From Desulfurococcales archaeon (lineage in GTDB: Archaea; Thermoproteota; Thermoprotei_A; Sulfolobales; NBVN01), in assembly GCA_021160415.1 (NCBI GenBank), contig JAGHCP010000098.1:1-7196 (forward strand): a stretch of 7,196 nucleotides of DNA, read 5' to 3'. Numbering within the stretch: position 1 is the first letter of the stretch; each line of letters begins with the position of its first letter. The notes beneath the pieces were generated by a model. That model made no database searches, was not told the DNA's origin, and saw nothing but the letters and a program-made list of their open reading frames with translations. This document shows positions 4,172-7,196 of this stretch, in pieces. The position numbers and the translations under genes are program-made.

Positions 4172-6877
4172 ATGTTGAAATCCAGCAATGCAGCGAGGTT
4201 TGAAGAGATCTACGCGGAGCTGGTGGGGAGGGTTGGAATTAGACCCTTCCCACATCAGCTCATGGTTGCTGAGGCCGTTAGGGAAGGATTCAACGTAGTC
4301 CTTACGGCCCCGACAGGCTCAGGTAAAACTGAAGCAGCTGTGCTCCCCATACTTGCTGAGATGCTGCTTCGCGGTGAGTGCTCCCCGGTCACCGTTCTCT
4401 ACGTCACCCCGTTAAGGGCCCTCATCAACGACCTCTTCAGGAGGCTCAGAAAGATTTTCCAGCTGAACGGGTTCCGCGTGGCTAGGAAGCACGGGGACGT
4501 CACCGCGAAGGAAAAAAGGGAGAGGTTAAGGAAGCTGCCGCACGTCCTCATAACAACACCTGAGAGCTTGGAGATCGACATGGATCTCTCCCCTAAGATG
4601 CAGGAAGCGCTCCGTAACGTGAAGTGGGTAGTAATTGATGAGCTGCATGAGATATCGACGTCAAAGAGAGGGCTGCAGCTTGCGATACTGCTTGAGAGGC
4701 TTAGAAGGTTGTCAGGCGATTTCCAGCTCGTCGCGCTCTCAGCAACGGTTTCGGATCCTTTGAAGACCTTGTCACCGTTCATAGGCAGCTCAGAAAGGAA
4801 GGTACGCGTCGTCGTAGGCGGCAGGAAGAAATACAGAATCAAGGTCCTCAGGTCAGACAGCCTGAGCGAGGCTGTGAAGGAGGCCGTGGCGGGGAGGAAG
4901 TCCATAATCTTCGTTAATTCGAGGCGGCTGGCGGAGAAGCTTCATGAGAGACTGAACGACACCATGCAGGACTCTATGGCTGTCCACCACTCCTCAGTTT
5001 CGGGGGAGCTTAAGGAGGAGATAGAGAGCCTTTTCAGGGAGGGCGAAGTCAGAGCTGTCATAGCTACGAAGACCTTAGAGCTAGGGATTGACGTGGGTGA
5101 CGTATCTCAGATAGTTCACGTGGGGGCACCGAGCTCAGTCACATCACTGCTTCAGCGGGCAGGCAGGTCTGGCCATTCACTAGCCGTCGCTAGTGAGGCA
5201 GTCATAGTGGCTGACGACGAAGAAGGTTACTACCTTTCCTTGATGGCTAAGAGATTGGGTGAGAGAGGGATCATAGAGGAGCAGGGAACCATGCCCTGCT
5301 ACCTGGACGTAGTTGCTCGGGAAATTCTCGGCTCCGTGCTGAAGCAGGAAGCAGACGTGAACGAATTGATTCAACTCGTAACCTCCGTAAGCCCGTGCAG
5401 GAACTCTGAAGGAAGGGTGAAGGAGGTCATAGACCTGCTGATGGAGGACGGCTTACTTAAAGTGAATGGTGGGAGGGCTAAAGTCGGGCATTACTTCTAC
5501 AGGCTTTGGAGCAAGGAAGGTGCGGGAGGGGACATAAGGAAGTTCTTCACGAACATACCCAACACTGACGAGAAGTTCGTCGTTAGGTTCGGGGATAGCG
5601 TTATCGGCAACTTAGACCTTAACTACGTCATGAAGTACCTGCGTCCTTGGGATAAGGTCAGGATTGGTGGAAGGACATGGGAAGTTATGAGCATTGACTT
5701 AACTCACAAAGTGGTTAGTGCCAGGCCCAGCACTTCCGGGGGGTTAATCCCTTCGTGGCACGGGTTCCTGATACCTCACAGTTCGATCCTCACGGAGGAG
5801 TTCTTCCGCTGCCTAAGGAGTTGTGAGGAATGCGACCTCTGCAACGATGAAGTGGTGAAGTGGTTTGTTGAGATGGGAATTCGACCTCCACCGCCTGGGG
5901 AGCTTTACTTGGAGAGCGTTGGTGATGAGGAAGTCATTTACGGTGATTTAGGCCATAGGTTCTTCGAGCTCCTGGGCTACGTGCTTTCCTACCTTGCCTT
6001 AGCAACCGGCCGCGGAATGGTGGGGGTTAAGGTGTCGCCATTCGGCATAGCTGCGGAAGGACTTACGCGTCTACTCTCAGCATCGAGCAAATCCCACCTG
6101 AGCGCGGAGAACCTCATAGTTGAGGCTGTGAAGATAATGCCGCACTATCACGTGAAGCTCAGGGAGCTGCTTCCCTCCTTCGGAACACTTAACCACGCCT
6201 TGGTGAGGGAGGAGGCTGTGAAGCAGGTTCTACAGGAGTTCGGTGAGGAGGTTGTGGGGGCCGTGAGGCTCTTCCTCGAGGGGAGGATCACCCTAACAAG
6301 GGTAAGGGCTGCTGGGATCTCACCCATAGCTAAGATGGTGATGAGTTCAGCCAGGCTTAGGCCGTGGTATGGGGGGTCCTTATACGTAATAGCTGAAGCC
6401 CTGAAAGGAATAGCTCTCACCGCTGAGGAAGTGGCTGAGGTTTCCGGCCTCCCTGTGAAGTACGTTGAGAGAAAGCTTAAGCAGATGAGGAGCCTTAAAG
6501 GGAAGCTGAAGACCGTCGCTATTTACGACGTCTTCGACGGTCAGGTACGGTGGGTGCTTGCGGAAGAACTCGGTAAGTTATCGGAAGAGCTTCTGAGGGA
6601 GAGCTTCACGCCAAGGGATGGGGGCGCGTACACAGTGTCGTTAATGGTTGATAAGCTCGACCCAGGTAAGTCCACGGTAATACAGATAGGGAAAGATCCT
6701 CTGGAGAAGATCGCTGAGGGATTCGACATCGATGAGTTCTACAAGGTGGTTGTCACGCCTTTAGGCGGGAGCAGGAAAAAGCTCACTTACTACCACGTCC
6801 CCAAGGAACTAGTGCCGCTCATCATCAGGAACGCCGCCTCTTACCTGGAAGGGATGGGGTATGCAGGCCTTATTTAA
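4172..6877 (+). CDS. Lhr-family DEAD/DEAH-box helicase (archaeal aLhr)
   Basis: A 901-residue superfamily 2 ATPase that unwinds or remodels nucleic acid in a 3'-to-5' manner in characterised relatives. Motifs in order: PHQ (27-29), Walker A APTGSGKT (46-53), TPLRAL (79-84), TTPES (128-132), motif II DELH (156-159), SAT (190-192), TKTLELGIDVGDV (299-311) and motif VI QRAGRSGH (328-335). A winged-helix region (about 365-450) and the Lhr beta-barrel (about 465-540; RTWEVMSID, IPSWHGFLIP) follow. The DEAD-associated domain spans about 540-730. It carries a cysteine cluster, C547-x3-C551-x2-C554-x2-C557, that looks like a metal site. Residues 730-901 extend beyond this core: a helix-turn-helix-like stretch (LTAEEVAEVSGLPVKYVERK, 749-768) and an alpha/beta end I do not recognise. 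ATG 4172 follows AGGTGGGA closely; TTG 4175 is an alternative. The gene overlaps the next ORF by 17 nt. Confidence 0.93.
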   Translation: MLKSSNAARFEEIYAELVGRVGIRPFPHQLMVAEAVREGFNVVLTAPTGSGKTEAAVLPILAEMLLRGECSPVTVLYVTPLRALINDLFRRLRKIFQLNGFRVARKHGDVTAKEKRERLRKLPHVLITTPESLEIDMDLSPKMQEALRNVKWVVIDELHEISTSKRGLQLAILLERLRRLSGDFQLVALSATVSDPLKTLSPFIGSSERKVRVVVGGRKKYRIKVLRSDSLSEAVKEAVAGRKSIIFVNSRRLAEKLHERLNDTMQDSMAVHHSSVSGELKEEIESLFREGEVRAVIATKTLELGIDVGDVSQIVHVGAPSSVTSLLQRAGRSGHSLAVASEAVIVADDEEGYYLSLMAKRLGERGIIEEQGTMPCYLDVVAREILGSVLKQEADVNELIQLVTSVSPCRNSEGRVKEVIDLLMEDGLLKVNGGRAKVGHYFYRLWSKEGAGGDIRKFFTNIPNTDEKFVVRFGDSVIGNLDLNYVMKYLRPWDKVRIGGRTWEVMSIDLTHKVVSARPSTSGGLIPSWHGFLIPHSSILTEEFFRCLRSCEECDLCNDEVVKWFVEMGIRPPPPGELYLESVGDEEVIYGDLGHRFFELLGYVLSYLALATGRGMVGVKVSPFGIAAEGLTRLLSASSKSHLSAENLIVEAVKIMPHYHVKLRELLPSFGTLNHALVREEAVKQVLQEFGEEVVGAVRLFLEGRITLTRVRAAGISPIAKMVMSSARLRPWYGGSLYVIAEALKGIALTAEEVAEVSGLPVKYVERKLKQMRSLKGKLKTVAIYDVFDGQVRWVLAEELGKLSEELLRESFTPRDGGAYTVSLMVDKLDPGKSTVIQIGKDPLEKIAEGFDIDEFYKVVVTPLGGSRKKLTYYHVPKELVPLIIRNAASYLEGMGYAGLI

Positions 6878-7196
6878 GGCCTTGATTACGGCTTCCCTTA
6901 AAGGGCCGTATGTGGAGCTGCTTAGATCTCTTCAAGCAATCAATGGCGAGGTCAGGATGAATTACGACACCCGCACCATTAGGGTGGCGATATCAAGACC
7001 TTATGAGTTGCGGGGGGAGCTACTTAGCGCGGTCAGAGCGGTTTCCAGGCTTACGTCTTTCTGCAGATTGAGGACATACCTACTCACCAGGTTCAGGGGA
7101 GGGGAAGGTGAGATCGCGTTGGGGCACTTCAGGTCAGCACCTTTTGGGGGGGTAAAAAAAGGGAAACCGGGGGGTTTCAAACTCACGGGGGGGGAA
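6861..7196 (+). CDS. Unrecognised ORF, partial at the right edge
   Basis: ATG at 6861, after a GGGATGGGG ribosome-site-like stretch, opens a frame with no stop through 7196 (112 residues), overlapping the helicase by 17 nt. Codon use resembles the neighbours (AGG, GTG, GAG), which supports real coding up to about residue 90. The visible pattern suggests strand (LFKALITASL, 4-13), helix (16-27), two strands (29-43) and helix (ELRGELLSAVRAVSRL, 48-63). This beta-alpha-beta-beta-alpha order is shared by small proteins such as the KEOPS subunit Pcc1, but I see no diagnostic motif and do not assign it. Residues from about 94 on are glycine/lysine-rich and come from homopolymer-laden DNA at the window end, so the frame there is not trustworthy. 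Confidence 0.5.
   Translation, partial: MQALFKALITASLKGPYVELLRSLQAINGEVRMNYDTRTIRVAISRPYELRGELLSAVRAVSRLTSFCRLRTYLLTRFRGGEGEIALGHFRSAPFGGVKKGKPGGFKLTGGE
7142..7196. other. Homopolymer-rich window end, probable low-quality sequence
   Basis: Within 55 bases there are runs of T4 (7142-7145), G7 (7146-7152), A7 (7154-7160), G6 (7169-7174) and G8 (7187-7194). Runs this dense do not occur elsewhere in the window. Overcalled homopolymers near a read or contig end would explain this and would break the reading frame of the last ORF. Confidence 0.55.

Noticed and set aside
4399..4905. 168-residue minus-strand open frame inside the helicase
   Set aside because: It is opposite the ATPase motifs of the helicase and is serine/leucine-rich in the way antisense frames of this codon use usually are.
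1..7196. CRISPR array, insertion sequence, tRNA or rRNA genes
   Set aside because: No regularly spaced direct repeats, transposase motifs, terminal inverted repeats, or tRNA/rRNA signatures were found on reading both strands.

Overview
The window reads as chromosomal DNA from a thermophilic archaeon, most likely of the Thermoproteota or a nearby deep branch. Pointers are an archaeal ATP-type DNA ligase, a flavin-dependent thymidylate synthase paired with an archaeal dCTP deaminase, an archaeal Lhr-type helicase, a Mut7-C/zinc-ribbon protein, frequent AGG arginine codons, GTG/TTG starts, A/T-rich TATA-like elements and tightly packed or overlapping genes. The exact lineage cannot be fixed from this window. 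No transposase, CRISPR array, tRNA or rRNA gene was seen.

Layout. 1-1319 (minus): DNA ligase, cut by the left edge, so its C-terminal OB-fold is missing. 1320-1411: divergent promoter region with a small inverted repeat. 1412-2583 (plus): translationally coupled Mut7-C RNase-like gene and AMMECR1-family gene. 2584-2632: a clear TATA box. 2633-3801 (plus): thyX-dcd, a two-gene pyrimidine-deoxynucleotide operon. 3799-3858 (minus): a candidate C/D box guide sRNA in the convergent gap, just after the minus-strand zinc-finger gene (3872-4126). 4127-4171: a compact divergent promoter. 4172-6877 (plus): a 901-residue Lhr-family helicase with a four-cysteine cluster and an unassigned C-terminal extension. 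6861-7196 (plus): an unrecognised overlapping ORF that runs off the right edge. Sequence quality looks poor in its last ~55 bases.

How the parts relate. The theme is nucleic-acid maintenance: nick sealing (ligase), RNA/DNA remodelling (Lhr), predicted RNA cleavage (Mut7-C) and dTMP supply (Dcd yields dUTP, and ThyX makes dTMP from dUMP). The most notable item is the predicted C/D sRNA. It has box C, D', C' and D elements, two spacers of exactly 12 nt, and flanks that form a K-turn stem with the expected one-nucleotide offset. The complement of its D guide contains a complete tRNA-like anticodon loop with anticodon CCU, and the N-plus-five rule would place the methyl group on C32. This is a prediction from pattern only.
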